Assembly (NCBI RefSeq): GCF_036711975.1
Contig: NC_091968.1
Span: forward strand, 23,312,001 to 23,376,000
From: Onthophagus taurus
Taxonomy: Eukaryota > Arthropoda > Insecta > Coleoptera > Scarabaeidae
DNA length: 64,000 nucleotides
Direction of reading: 5' to 3'
Part shown: positions 53,501 through 61,078 of the stretch, piece after piece
Layout: each line of letters starts with the position of its first letter
Position numbering within the stretch: position 1 is the first letter of the stretch
The notes under the pieces: generated by a model
The model's input: the letters and a program-made list of their open reading frames with translations, nothing else
What the model was told of the DNA's origin: nothing
Databases searched by the model: none
Position numbers and translations under genes: made by a program

Positions 53501-55843
53501 AGCTGGCAGTGACTTGACGTTTAAAAATGGTATGAATCAAGATATGGAGGTACGACTTAGATTATTTCACCACATACATTTAAATGTATGTTAGGTTAGT
53601 AATGGAGGTTATATGTCAAACATTGTCAAATTTAGGAAAGGTTAAGCAGCGAAAAGTCGTTAATATTAATTTATAATAAAATTTATATAATTATTAATTT
53701 ATTTAACAAATACTTTAAAAGGTTATTTATAGGTCGCAAGGGATTAAGTAAGTTTTATTTAAACAGTGTTACGGCGGTTTTAAGCACTCTCATTGGCTAA
53801 GAGCTGGATTTATCTATCGGATAAATTTATCAAGAGGTTGTAAAAGTGGGCCTTAGAAGAACAGACGACTTTTTCGACGTGGCTATTTGAATTGTACCGC
53901 AGACATATTAAACTAATGCTATCTCTTTCTAACACACATTACTCTCTAGCGGTTTGTGAATTTTAATTGACTACGTATGGCATTTGTAAGAGCAGAAAAT
54001 GACGATTTACTGCCAGCTCTCGTGGCGTCTACTATAGTAAGGAAACTCCGCTCATCACTGAACACTGACGAAAAATATTTTCCATATGCCATAGCGATCT
54101 CCCTGGATGATTCATATTGATCGCCGAGATAAATCATACAGCCACATTCAAGAACCTTCTTACTATTCTTTCGACTTTTAATGAATGACCAGAAGCTAGA
54201 GCCGTTTTCCTGTATACTTTGTTCAAAATTTGTTATGTATATGGTATATACATTTTGAATTTCATTTTTTATCTCCTTTCGGAGTTCCTTAAATTTATTA
54301 TGATAAAACTGAAAATTATGTCTTTTATATAGCAGCAAATACCTATGTTACGTTTAAAGACGTAACATAGGCCTTTCTCAACGTTCTTAACTCCAGGAAC
54401 GAAGGTTTTTCTTTCTAGCCATTCTTTTTTAACATATTCTTGTTTATGGTCACGGCTATCCCATTTAGAGAGGAAGAACTTTGAGTAGCCACTTTGTTGT
54501 TTTTGACGTGTACAATACTAACTACAATATTCTATGCAGACATAATTCGTAATACCATCTATAATCCAATTTTTTTAAATATGAACATATTGCGTTTTAT
54601 AAAGAACCTCCTCATTTCTAATAATTATTTTTATTAATTAATTTAATTTTTAGAATTTAGTTCGTGATACTTATGTAACGGTAATGAAAACATTCTCGCA
54701 AACATTAGCTCGTGGAAGTCCAGAGATGCAAACGCGTCGAGACTTTTTAAATCGCCAACAAAAATTTATGGATAAACTTGTAAAATTAATTAAAAAAGTT
54801 TCCAGCGAAAACGTTAGTCGTAAGAAAAAAACGGAACGTTTACAACAATTATTGGCGGATTCTGATTCGTTAAAAATCAATTGGACTAATTTCGATCCAT
54901 TTCCTTTTCCGCTCGACCCAGAAGTTCAAATTAAGGGTATTTTACCCGAAAAAGCGAGTTTATTTAAATCGGCATTCATGCCGTCGAAGTTACATTTCGT
55001 GACTACGAAAAATACCGAATACGTTGCGATTTTTAAACACGGCGATGATTTGAGACAAGATCAACTTATTTTGCAAATGATTACTTTGATGGATAAATTA
55101 TTAAGGAAAGAAAATTTGGATGTAAAATTAACTCCTTATAAAGTTTTAGCGATTAGTACTAAAAATGGTTTTGTGCAATTTATCGACTCGTATACGATAG
55201 CGGAAATTGTGAGTACGGATCACACAATTCTAAATTTTTTTAAGAAACATCACCCGCAAGAAAATTCCCCCAACGGAGTTGCACCTGAGATTATGGATAA
55301 TTATATTCGTTCTTGTGCTGGATATTGCGTTATAACTTATTTGTTGGGAGTTGGTGATCGACATTTAGACAATTTATTAATCACAACGCGAGGGGAGCTA
55401 TTTCATATTGATTTTGGATACATTTTGGGGAGAGACCCAAAACCTTTACCTCCCCCTATGAAACTTAGCAGAGAAATGTTGGATGCAATGGGTGGAATGC
55501 AATCGGAATATTTCCAACAATTTAAAAAACTTTGTTTCACTTCATTTTTGCATTTGAGACGGTAAACTTATTTGTTAATTAATTTAACGCGTTTAGCACA
55601 ATTTCTTTTAGTCATGGGAATTTGATGTTAAATTTATTTTCATTGATGGTGGACGCTAGCGTTCCTGATATCGCTTTAGAACCGGATAAAGCGGTGAAAA
55701 AAATTGAGGAAAAGCTCCAATTACAAAGAAGTGACGAAGAAGCTGTACAATTATTAAAAGATATGATCGATGAATCGGCGAGCGCTGTTGTTGATGTGTT
55801 TGTGGAGCAATTACATCGAATAGCTCAATATTGGAGGAAATAA
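44466..55843 (+). CDS. Vps34: Vps34 (PIK3C3), class III phosphatidylinositol 3-kinase, five coding exons
   Basis: Join 44466-44536, 44589-44777, 49584-50973, 54654-55561 and 55612-55843; all introns GT-AG, phases consistent, 929 residues. Order: PI3K-type C2 domain (about 20-200), helical PIK domain (about 285-540, with [11 protein letters not shown]) and kinase domain (about 620-925). Catalytic landmarks are [12 protein letters not shown] (Lys678), GVGDRHLDN (784-790), [18 protein letters not shown] (DFG 803-805) and the C-terminal QYWRK helix. The enzyme makes PI3P on endosomes and phagophores with Vps15 and Beclin-1 partners. No frame break is present. The gene is named Pi3K59F in Drosophila. 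Two of its introns are swollen by repeats. Confidence 0.96.
44589..44777 (+). CDS. Vps34: Vps34 coding exon 2, start of C2 domain
   Basis: [20 protein letters not shown] then [20 protein letters not shown] and [12 protein letters not shown]. It splices to exon 3 at [11 protein letters not shown], reconstituting the conserved RWNWNEWL-type motif of the C2 domain. Confidence 0.92.
44941..46870 (+). repeat. Two direct copies of a ~0.93 kb minisatellite-bearing block
   Basis: The blocks begin CCTACCCCTCTCTTTAACTT (about 44948) and CCTACCCCTCTCTTTCACTT (about 45879). Each has 0.6-0.7 kb of a degenerate ~22 bp repeat (rough consensus TACTGCTTGGAAAAGACTA). Then come a spacer (TTCTTCTGTTGAGTGA, CCCTTCCATTACAGAT) and a GGGTTGGG-containing end. 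The minisatellite arrays are 44985-45605 and 45910-46645. Confidence 0.85.
46890..47135. repeat. Palindrome cluster 6
   Basis: One complete palindrome (about 46935-47055) with TATTTAGCCGCACGTCTCC / AAGACGGCTAAACCCGAATG, and a following half unit (GTATCGGGTTTAGCCG at 47104). It sits between the direct minisatellite blocks and the inverted one. Confidence 0.85.
47390..47720 (-). repeat. Inverted minisatellite block
   Basis: The same ~22 bp degenerate repeat as 44985-46645 in opposite orientation (TAGTCTTTTGCCAGTAGCAT-type units). A 100-residue frame through it (47455-47757) is merely the translated repeat, not a gene. From 47720 to 48004 I see nothing recognisable. Confidence 0.8.
48005..48290. 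repeat. Palindrome cluster 7
   Basis: A complete palindrome at about 48095-48205 with flanking half units, including GCTGCACGTCCCTCAAGACG at 48261. Beside it lies TGGTAGGTAGTGCTAGTTAACATAAG, the inverse of the ATGCTAACTAGCGCTACC motif near clusters 4 and 5. Confidence 0.85.
48407..48978. mobile_element. hAT-like non-autonomous element with TTTAGTG repeats
   Basis: Ends GGGTTGGGCAT (48407) and inverted ATGCCCAACCC (to 48978), the GGGTTGGGCA terminus common in insect hAT elements. Interior ends are full of short inverted motifs built on CACTATCACTAAA / TTTAGTGATAATG. The flanking duplication is not clear, so the exact ends are uncertain. Non-coding. Confidence 0.65.
49187..49430. repeat. Lone mariner-type end and an inverted spacer copy
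   Basis: CAGGGTGGTCAGAAATTTGC at 49187 follows a TA and looks like one terminus of a mariner-type element, without a partner. From about 49350 to 49425 the sequence is the inverse of the spacer at 45745-45870 (TTTCTACACAAAATTCTAAA, GGAATTTACAACCCATC). Confidence 0.6.
49584..50973 (+). CDS. Vps34: Vps34 coding exon 3: C2 and helical domains
   Basis: Residues 87-550. The C2 domain continues ([39 protein letters not shown]), followed by [20 protein letters not shown]. The helical domain includes [44 protein letters not shown]-like [12 protein letters not shown] and [14 protein letters not shown]. After a variable insert comes [20 protein letters not shown]. The exon ends AAAGAAGCT/GTAAAT. Confidence 0.95.
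51610..53150. mobile_element. 1.54 kb TIR element with TA duplication and a captured gene piece
   Basis: Ends CAGGGTGTATCTGAATGAC and inverted GTCATTCAGATACACCCTG-like sequence, with TA at 51608-51609 and 53151-53152. The inverted repeats extend about 140 bp (AGTGAATTTTAAGGGTACTT, CCAAAAATGGCGAAAAATTT). The ends and TA fit the Tc1/mariner type. The interior has no transposase but carries a fragment that looks like a BESS-motif protein (51850-52322). Confidence 0.85.
51850..52322 (+). pseudogene. BESS-like protein fragment inside the TIR element
   Basis: Broken + strand frames: a basic, Ser/Thr/Pro-rich piece with [16 protein letters not shown] and [12 protein letters not shown] (a nuclear localisation type sequence), then after a frame change [20 protein letters not shown] and [20 protein letters not shown]. 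The second resembles the BESS motif found at the C-terminus of MADF-domain proteins and transposon-associated DNA binders. No MADF domain is visible. Interpretation is tentative. Confidence 0.45.
53485..54034. mobile_element. MITE family M, copy 1
   Basis: 550 bp; ends TAGTAGAAACCACGAGAGCT and the inverted copy ending GTCTACTA, with TA on both sides (53483-53484 and 54035-54036). It interrupts the LINE in Vps34 intron 3. The interior is non-coding and shares most of its sequence with copy 2 at 56267-56836, including GTATGTTAGGTTAGTAATGG and AACACACATTACTCTCTAGC. Confidence 0.88.
54342..54371. repeat. Perfect 11 bp hairpin
   Basis: CCTATGTTACG, 8-base loop, CGTAACATAGG. It lies at the left edge (LINE-proximal end) of the region after the LINE. 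It could be an insertion footprint or an element end. It is too short to classify. Confidence 0.7.
54654..55561 (+). CDS. Vps34: Vps34 coding exon 4: kinase domain
   Basis: Residues 551-852. [20 protein letters not shown], then the linker helix ([19 protein letters not shown]) and the kinase domain: [92 protein letters not shown] and [16 protein letters not shown]. The catalytic loop and DFG are intact. Donor AGACG/GTAAAC, a 50 bp intron. Confidence 0.96.
55612..55843 (+). CDS. Vps34: Vps34 coding exon 5: kinase C-terminus
   Basis: [20 protein letters not shown] through [20 protein letters not shown] and ending [15 protein letters not shown]. The C-terminal amphipathic helix ending YWRK is the membrane-contact helix of class III kinases. 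Confidence 0.95.
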
Positions 55844-56266
55844 ATTATATATAAATCGATAAATAAATAAGAGGTTGCTTATAATTTATGCTATTTAATA
55901 GGCGTTAATTAATCGGCGCCTTTATTTTGTATTTATATCTTAAGAATGTAATTAATGTGATAGTGCAAAAAAATAAATGAATAGTTCGAATGAATTATTT
56001 TTTTGCTCCATCCTTTTTATTTAATTGCTATTTTTATAGTGTATATAATGGAGTTGAGGAGTCAATAAGAAGTGATGATTTCTCTAAAGAGTGTTGAGAG
56101 AATTTCATTTAACTTGATGAAAGGTAAATTTTGAATAATATTAAAATTGAAAACTAAAACAGTTTATTATTTTGCAGGGGAAAGAAATGATTATGAATAA
56201 AAAGAATCCTAATTGCCACATTATTGCAATAGTTGAATAAAAATGAAATTAATAAGAAAGCTAATA
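55844..56266 (+). other. Vps34: Vps34 3' UTR and downstream flank
   Basis: AT-rich. A poly(A) signal AATAAA at 55972-55977 is the best candidate for the transcript end (129 nt after the stop). Nothing else is recognised before the MITE at 56267. Confidence 0.55.
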
Positions 56267-56836
56267 TAGTAGAAACCACGAGAGCTGGCAGTGACTTGGC
56301 GTTTAAAAATGATAGGAATCAAGATATGGACGTACGACTTAGATTATTTCACCACATACGTTTAAATGTATGTTAGGTTAGTAATGGAGGTTATATGTCA
56401 AACTTAGGAGAGGTTAAGCAGCGAAAAATCGTTAATATTAATTTATAATAAAATTTATGTAATTATTAATTTATTTAAAAAATGCTTTAAAAGGTTATTT
56501 ACAGGTCGCAAGGGATTAAGTAAGTTTTATTTAAACACTGGTTCGTAATTTATTCATTAATTATTAATTTATTTCATTTTCAGCTTGTGAAAACACTAAC
56601 AGTTCAACGCTCACAAGACGTTTCGATTTGAGGTTATAATTAATAATTATAGAGTTACATCCCTTAGAAGAACAGACATACGTTTTCGACGTGGCTATTT
56701 GAATTGTACAGCAGACATATTAAACTAATGCTATCTCTTTCTAACACACATTACTCTCTAGCGGTTTGTGAACTACGTATGGCATTTGTAAGAGCGGAAA
56801 ACGATGATTTACTGCCAGCTCTCGTGTCGTCTACTA
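56267..56836. mobile_element. MITE family M, copy 2
   Basis: 570 bp, same ends as copy 1 (TAGTAGAAACCACGAGAGCT and inverted GTCTACTA) with TA at 56265-56266 and 56837-56838. It differs from copy 1 in a central part (AAGACGTTTCGATTTGAGG here) while the ends are nearly identical. Confidence 0.88.
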
Positions 56837-57011
56837 TATGTCAACTTATTTGGATCCAAGATACAAAATGAACTTTTTTGATGCTCATTTAACCCCTTCC
56901 CTATCAGAATTAAATTTTTTCGAAAACTGCTATTAGCAGTTGACTTTTGCGTAGTACTTAGCGACCGTCAAAACTATAGCTTTTTGTCAACAGGACGTAA
57001 TAGTATATTAA

Positions 57012-57577
57012 AAAACAAGTTTCGTAAGACACGCTTGAAATGCACGAATTCAAGTTGAAAAACGAGTGGCGAAGCCACGAGTTTTTTAATGAATGAGTGC
57101 TTTAAGTCTTATGAAACGTGTTTTTTATGCTATTTTTTGTAATTCGCGGTTTTATCCTTTTTTTTTAACAAAAATAAAATAAATTTTGACAATGTAGGGA
57201 AATAGGTATGCAGCAGTTGGTAACACCGTAACACTTGAAAATAGAAATTTGAATTGACAATTAGAAACTGTCAAAACACAAAATGTATTCACCTGACAAA
57301 AATGTTTCATGTACACCTCGCAAAATAAGAGAAATTGCTCAGAGTTCAATGACCTCATCATTGTGCACTTTGTATTCGATGCTAAGAACGTGTTTAAACA
57401 TCTACATTGTCACATTGACAACTAGAAAAATTACTGACCCAATGTCACCAACTTGAACTGGTTCCATAAAATGTTACTAAAATCTCATTACAGCATCGGA
57501 TGCTGTAAGGAGTCTCATTACAGCACCCGTTTGAGTACTGTTATAGCTTTCATTACCGTCGCGAATTACAAAAAAGT
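57012..57577. repeat. Nested inverted repeats, probable MITE relics
   Basis: TTTTTTGTAATTCGCG (57133-57148) pairs with CGCGAATTACAAAAAA (about 57560-57575). Just before it an inner imperfect hairpin with GAGTGGCGAAGCCACGAG (57061-57078) is bracketed by TTTCGTAAGACACG and CGTGTTTTTT-type sequence. Non-coding. 56837-57011 shows nothing recognisable. Confidence 0.55.
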
Positions 57578-57867
57578 CTTTTACGTCCAGCTACGACAAT
57601 CAAAGAATTTGATACTATTAATTTTTAATTTATTGTTATGAACAAATTATAAACACAAAATAATCAACATTTAATTGTTTTATCATTTCATTTCATGTTT
57701 AAATGCAAATTTATAATAGTACATGTGTTCAATATGTGAGGTTAAATCGATGTGACGTTAAGTTTTTGACATAACATTAAATGAATTCTAAATGTCATTA
57801 TCCTGAATTTGGTCTTTTTATTAATTTATAACTTTAGAATACGCAGTTTTCGAAAAAATGTTGTTTG

Positions 57868-57950
57868 ATACACGACAGCGAAATTCTTTTGCATTCTCGA
57901 ACGATTTTTTTCGTTCTTGAATGCAAAGGTGTCATTTCGCTATCTTGTAT
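57868..57950. repeat. Long imperfect hairpin
   Basis: TGATACACGACAGCGAAATT pairs with the later CATTTCGCTATCTTGTATCA, and TTGCATTCTCGAACGA with CGTTCTTGAATGCAA, around a T-rich centre. The arms are about 38 bp. It resembles a small MITE or foldback fragment. Confidence 0.7.
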
Positions 57951-57990
57951 CAAAAATAACTATTATAAAACGTCATTTATCACCCAGCGG

Positions 57991-58313
57991 CAAGGACAGT
58001 AGAATCTAACAGGACTGCTACATTCATTGTTGTGACAACCTGCCCGCAAACTACGTCACACCATTTTCCACGCCCAGCTGTTGTTATGGTCTATACTTTT
58101 GCTGTGTATTTTTAGAGGTTGTATCCTAGACGTATTCATATTATTTTTGAAGTTTTATGTTTTTAGACGTATTAATGTCTATCATATAATCTCTAAAACA
58201 CAGACAGTTACCAGGCGTGGCAAATAGTGTGACGTAGAGTGCGGGCAACCAACCCGTAGTGGACTACATAAATATAATGGATGTAGCAGTCCTGTTAAAT
58301 TCCACTGTCCTTG
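57991..58313. mobile_element. MITE with CAAGG...CCTTG ends and 9 bp duplication (second example)
   Basis: 323 bp; ends CAAGGACAGTAGAATCTAAC and inverted TCCACTGTCCTTG, arms about 40 bp with further inverted matches inside (GCGGGCAACC, GTGTGACGTAG). A perfect 9 bp duplication ACCCAGCGG lies on each side (57982-57990 and 58314-58322). Confidence 0.9.
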
Positions 58314-58766
58314 ACCCAGCGGTACTTTTAAGTCCCACCAAGTCCCACTTAAATTCTAATAATCACGTTAGCTTTGATTAGCTGAACGACAAAGGGTTAA
58401 CTGATGAAGTAACTCTAAAAAGAGGATATTTTTATTAATAATTAATGATATTTCCACAAGCATCCTTCAAGAAATCAATTTTATAGCGAATTTAGAATAT
58501 TACACTGTGAAACATTTTCGGGGTCATTGTTTGGAAGGTTAGAAATTCCAAGTCAGGATGAAAGTACTTGGCCAGTATAGTAAAACCTCCAAAGGGTTTG
58601 GCGTTCTCAGCCCAAACTTTTTTTTATGACCTTTTATATCTCTTTCCTTATCTTGATGTTTGTTTGCTTAGTTTTTCAGTTATAACTCAAGAATCATTGA
58701 TGATTTCTCATTTCCTTCTTCAGCAAAGACTAAGGCTTAGCTAAGGCTTAAATAAATAATTATCAT
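58314..58766. other. Unique DNA, nothing recognised
   Basis: AT-rich intergenic sequence between the MITE and the GC-rich LINE. The 211-residue and 170-residue Pro/Ser/His-rich frames on the - strand in the following LINE are shadows of its + strand coding sequence. Confidence 0.5.
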
Positions 58767-58779
58767 TAATATATCCATG

Positions 58780-59950
58780 ATAAAGACATTGGAAAGATAT
58801 TTTAGGGGGAAGGGGCTGGAAGTGAATGTGGGGAAGACAAGGATGATGAAGTTTTGTAAGGGTGGGAGAAAATGAACAGAAAACTGGAGATGGGAGGGAA
58901 AGGAGATCGAGGAGGTTAGGGAGTATACTTACTTGGGGTATGTGTTTAGGGAGGATAACAGGGAGGGGTCGCATGTGATAGCTATGGCAAAAAAAGGCGA
59001 ATAAGGTGATGGGACAAGTATGGGGTTGGGGGAAGAGAGTCTTTGGAAGGAATGTGGCAGCGAGGAAGATTATGTTTGATGGTTTGGTTAGCAGTGTGAT
59101 GATGTATGAGGCAGAGGTATGGGGATGGAGGGAGCAGGGACCGCTGGAGGACGTGCAGGCTAGATATCGGAGATGGGTGCTTGGGGTGGCGAGAGAAACA
59201 CCGGGGTATATAGTGAGGGAAGAGGTAAAGGTGGATAAGGTCAGGGTGGAGGCGGGCAGGAGGGCAGTGAAATATGAAGAAAGAATAGAAGGGAGGCCAA
59301 GCTGCGGGATCCTGGGGGAGTGTTGGAGGGAAATTAGAGAGGGAAAGGTCAGATATGGGAAAGGACACAGAGACAACTATTATAGACGAGCGGGCTACTG
59401 GGTAACGGAGATAAATAGTAGACGAAGGGTGGGTAGGGAGATGTGGAGGGAGTTGAGGGACCGAGATGTGCAGAGACAGGAAAGAAGGACACAAATAAAA
59501 GAGGGAAGGTATAACGAAAGATACAGGGACATAATTACGGAGGGGCTGCCTAGATACTTGTTATTGGAAAGAGATGAGGAAGGGAAAAAGTTGGTGGCTA
59601 GGTTCCGTTGTGGAAACGAGGAGAGAGCCAACAAATACTGGATGGCCGATGAGGAGAGGTGGTGTAGGCTGTGCAGGGAGGAATGGGAAACGTTAGAACA
59701 TATGTTGAATGGGTGCAGTGAGTTGAGGGAGGAGGAGATGGACCGAAGGCAAATCTTAGGAGAGGGGAGAGAGGGGAAACGATGGATGAGAATGGTGATG
59801 GGGGTGAGGAGACAAAGGGATGGGTGAGGGGATGATTGGGTCGAGGAGCCGAGGGCGTGGAAATGGAGGAAGAGGGTAGAGAGTGAAAGTAATATTTGAA
59901 TAATGTAAAGAGTTGTAAACAATTACTGTATACAATAAACTCTTAATCAC
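58780..59950 (+). mobile_element. 5'-truncated GC-rich LINE with perfect 13 bp target duplication
   Basis: TAATATATCCATG occurs at 58767-58779 and again at 59951-59963, bracketing 1171 bp of purine-rich sequence of much higher GC than the host DNA. The 3' end has AATAAACTC shortly before the second repeat. Codons read as the end of a LINE polymerase from just after the YADD box. Confidence 0.9.
58785..59827 (+). pseudogene. LINE polymerase C-terminal region, partly open
   Basis: An early part (58785-59000) reads GKGLEVNVGKTRMMKFCKGG and EVREYTYLGYVFREDN, with a stop near 58875 and a frame break near 58990. From 59006 to 59827 a 273-residue frame is open: MFDGLVSSVMMYEAEVWGW, QARYRRWVLGVARETPGYIV, a basic/Glu-rich region and CRLCREEWETLEHMLNGC, a Cys/His cluster of the zinc-knuckle kind. 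This C-terminal arrangement is known from insect non-LTR elements. The reverse transcriptase core is missing because of 5' truncation. Confidence 0.8.
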
Positions 59951-59963
59951 TAATATATCCATG

Positions 59964-60363
59964 TAAAAAATTAAGTTGGACTAATTTTATCGACTGAAAT
60001 CTTGAAATGTTCAATTGTCAAATTTCGAAAAAAAAATGCTATAAAATACATATAAGATAAGTCCAAAAGAGCTATAGACCTGAGTCTTCCTGCCCGAAGA
60101 GTATTGATTTGATGAAAATTAACAAAAATTAAGGACAAACAAAGTTTAAAGAAGAACAAAGTTTATATGTTCATAAACATTGCTCTAGAATCTAGGCTTT
60201 TTCGATGGTGATTGTTCGGGGCTGGGAACTTCTGAAAATTCTTCATCATCAGGATAATCCATGTCTTCGAACACATGTCTACGCCACCAGCTCAGCGACT
60301 GTTTTCCTCTGTATCTGTGATTTGTTTTTGTCTTAAAATGAGATTAAAAAAAATGCATGCTAC
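59964..60363. other. Intergenic, nothing recognised
   Basis: AT-rich DNA without a supported gene. Near 60360 a short stretch (TGCATTGTTGTGACAACCT) resembles the left interior of the MITE at 57991 and may be its relic. Confidence 0.45.
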
Positions 60364-60386
60364 ATGCATTGTTGTGACAACCTAAA

Positions 60387-61078
60387 CTTGGAATTGTTAA
60401 GAATTTCATCAAAACTGTCGCCAAACGAGATTTTCTTGTGTTTGAAATTAATTTACCCGAGACTCAGCGAAAGTAAAATTAAAGAAGGTAGTTATAATAA
60501 CATTAATTTGTTCAATTTCGTGGAAAATTCCAACTTTTTCAAGCACATTTTAATAAATTCATTTTTTTCCTTTAGGCGTACTAAATGGTCCAGATATACG
60601 AAAGCTTATTAAAAGTGACGCATTCAACAATATTTTGATTGACGCTGAATTGAATGCTTCGAATGCAATTAAAGAAGTAATAGAAGGCTTGTCGGGAAGG
60701 CATCATTCAAGCAACTACGATGTTTCTGTCGCCAGAATGTTAACATTGTTCTCAAAAATTGGCGTCCACATTGAAAATTCACTATTTACATCATCATCTG
60801 CACTACTTCAGCAGACAATTGGCCACTGAATCTGATGAACAAGGCGAAATTAGGTAATATCTATGAGAGAAATATTTCTGTGCTATTTTATGATTATGCG
60901 ATCAGATGGATATACGTAGTACGACATTAATAACTTAATAAATTTTAATTTAAATTAATGCATTTTATTAAATTGTAGGTAGACGAAATTACAGAAAGAT
61001 TTAAGGATGTCTCCTAATATAAGTTTGCAGTTTTTCGGAAGATTAAAAAGAGATTCACCCCACTTCACTTCAAATAGG
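60387..61078 (+). pseudogene. Broken multi-exon gene of an uncharacterised arthropod family
   Basis: Pieces in changing frames read LGIVKNFIKTVAKRDF, then FLCLKLIYPRLSESKIKEG, then across an apparent intron (GTAGTT from about 60487, acceptor TTTCCTTTAG before about 60576) GVLNGPDIRKLIKSDAFNNI and ELNASNAIKEVIEGLSG, then HYLHHHLHYFSRQLATESDE and QGEIR. FPxLSxxKIKxGxxxGPQIR, HxLHSHLxxF and SDEQGE are, as I recall, marks of an uncharacterised family common and multi-copy in arthropods, often near transposons. At least two frameshifts (about 60435 and 60778) make it a pseudogene. A third piece with FFGRLKRDSP lies near 61050. Confidence 0.6.

Larger units (their letters stand above)
51123..54338 (-). 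pseudogene. Interrupted reverse transcriptase of the LINE in Vps34 intron 3
   Basis: Pieces 54338-53946, 53540-53262, 51643-51422 and 51353-51123 belong to one polymerase. Beyond the two insertions there is a frame break between motif A ([11 protein letters not shown], where SKAFD is expected) and motif B. It is not functional. The family differs from both the (ATT)n LINEs and the 14400-16204 LINE. Confidence 0.8.
51110..54345 (-). mobile_element. Reverse-strand Jockey-like LINE, twice interrupted
   Basis: The LINE body is at 54345-54035, 53484-53153 and 51607-51110 (- strand order), cut by a MITE (53485-54034) and a TIR element (51610-53150). Motifs: [20 protein letters not shown] (linker), [47 protein letters not shown] (motif A), [20 protein letters not shown] (motif B) and [12 protein letters not shown] (intact YADD box). 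Confidence 0.85.
50974..54653. other. Vps34 intron 3, 3.7 kb, nested insertions
   Basis: Inverted repeats of about 26 bp lie near both splice sites (50992-51018 and 54588-54613; shared TTATAAAACGCAATA and GAGGAG). Without the intervening DNA the intron would be about 58 bp. The interior is a reverse-strand LINE interrupted by a 1541 bp TIR element and a 550 bp MITE. From 54372 to 54587 nothing recognisable is seen. Confidence 0.75.

Noticed and set aside
58741..59494. Long - strand frames rich in Pro, Ser and His
   Set aside because: They are the antisense of the purine-rich LINE coding sequence at 58785-59827, which has recognisable LINE motifs. The - strand frames have none.
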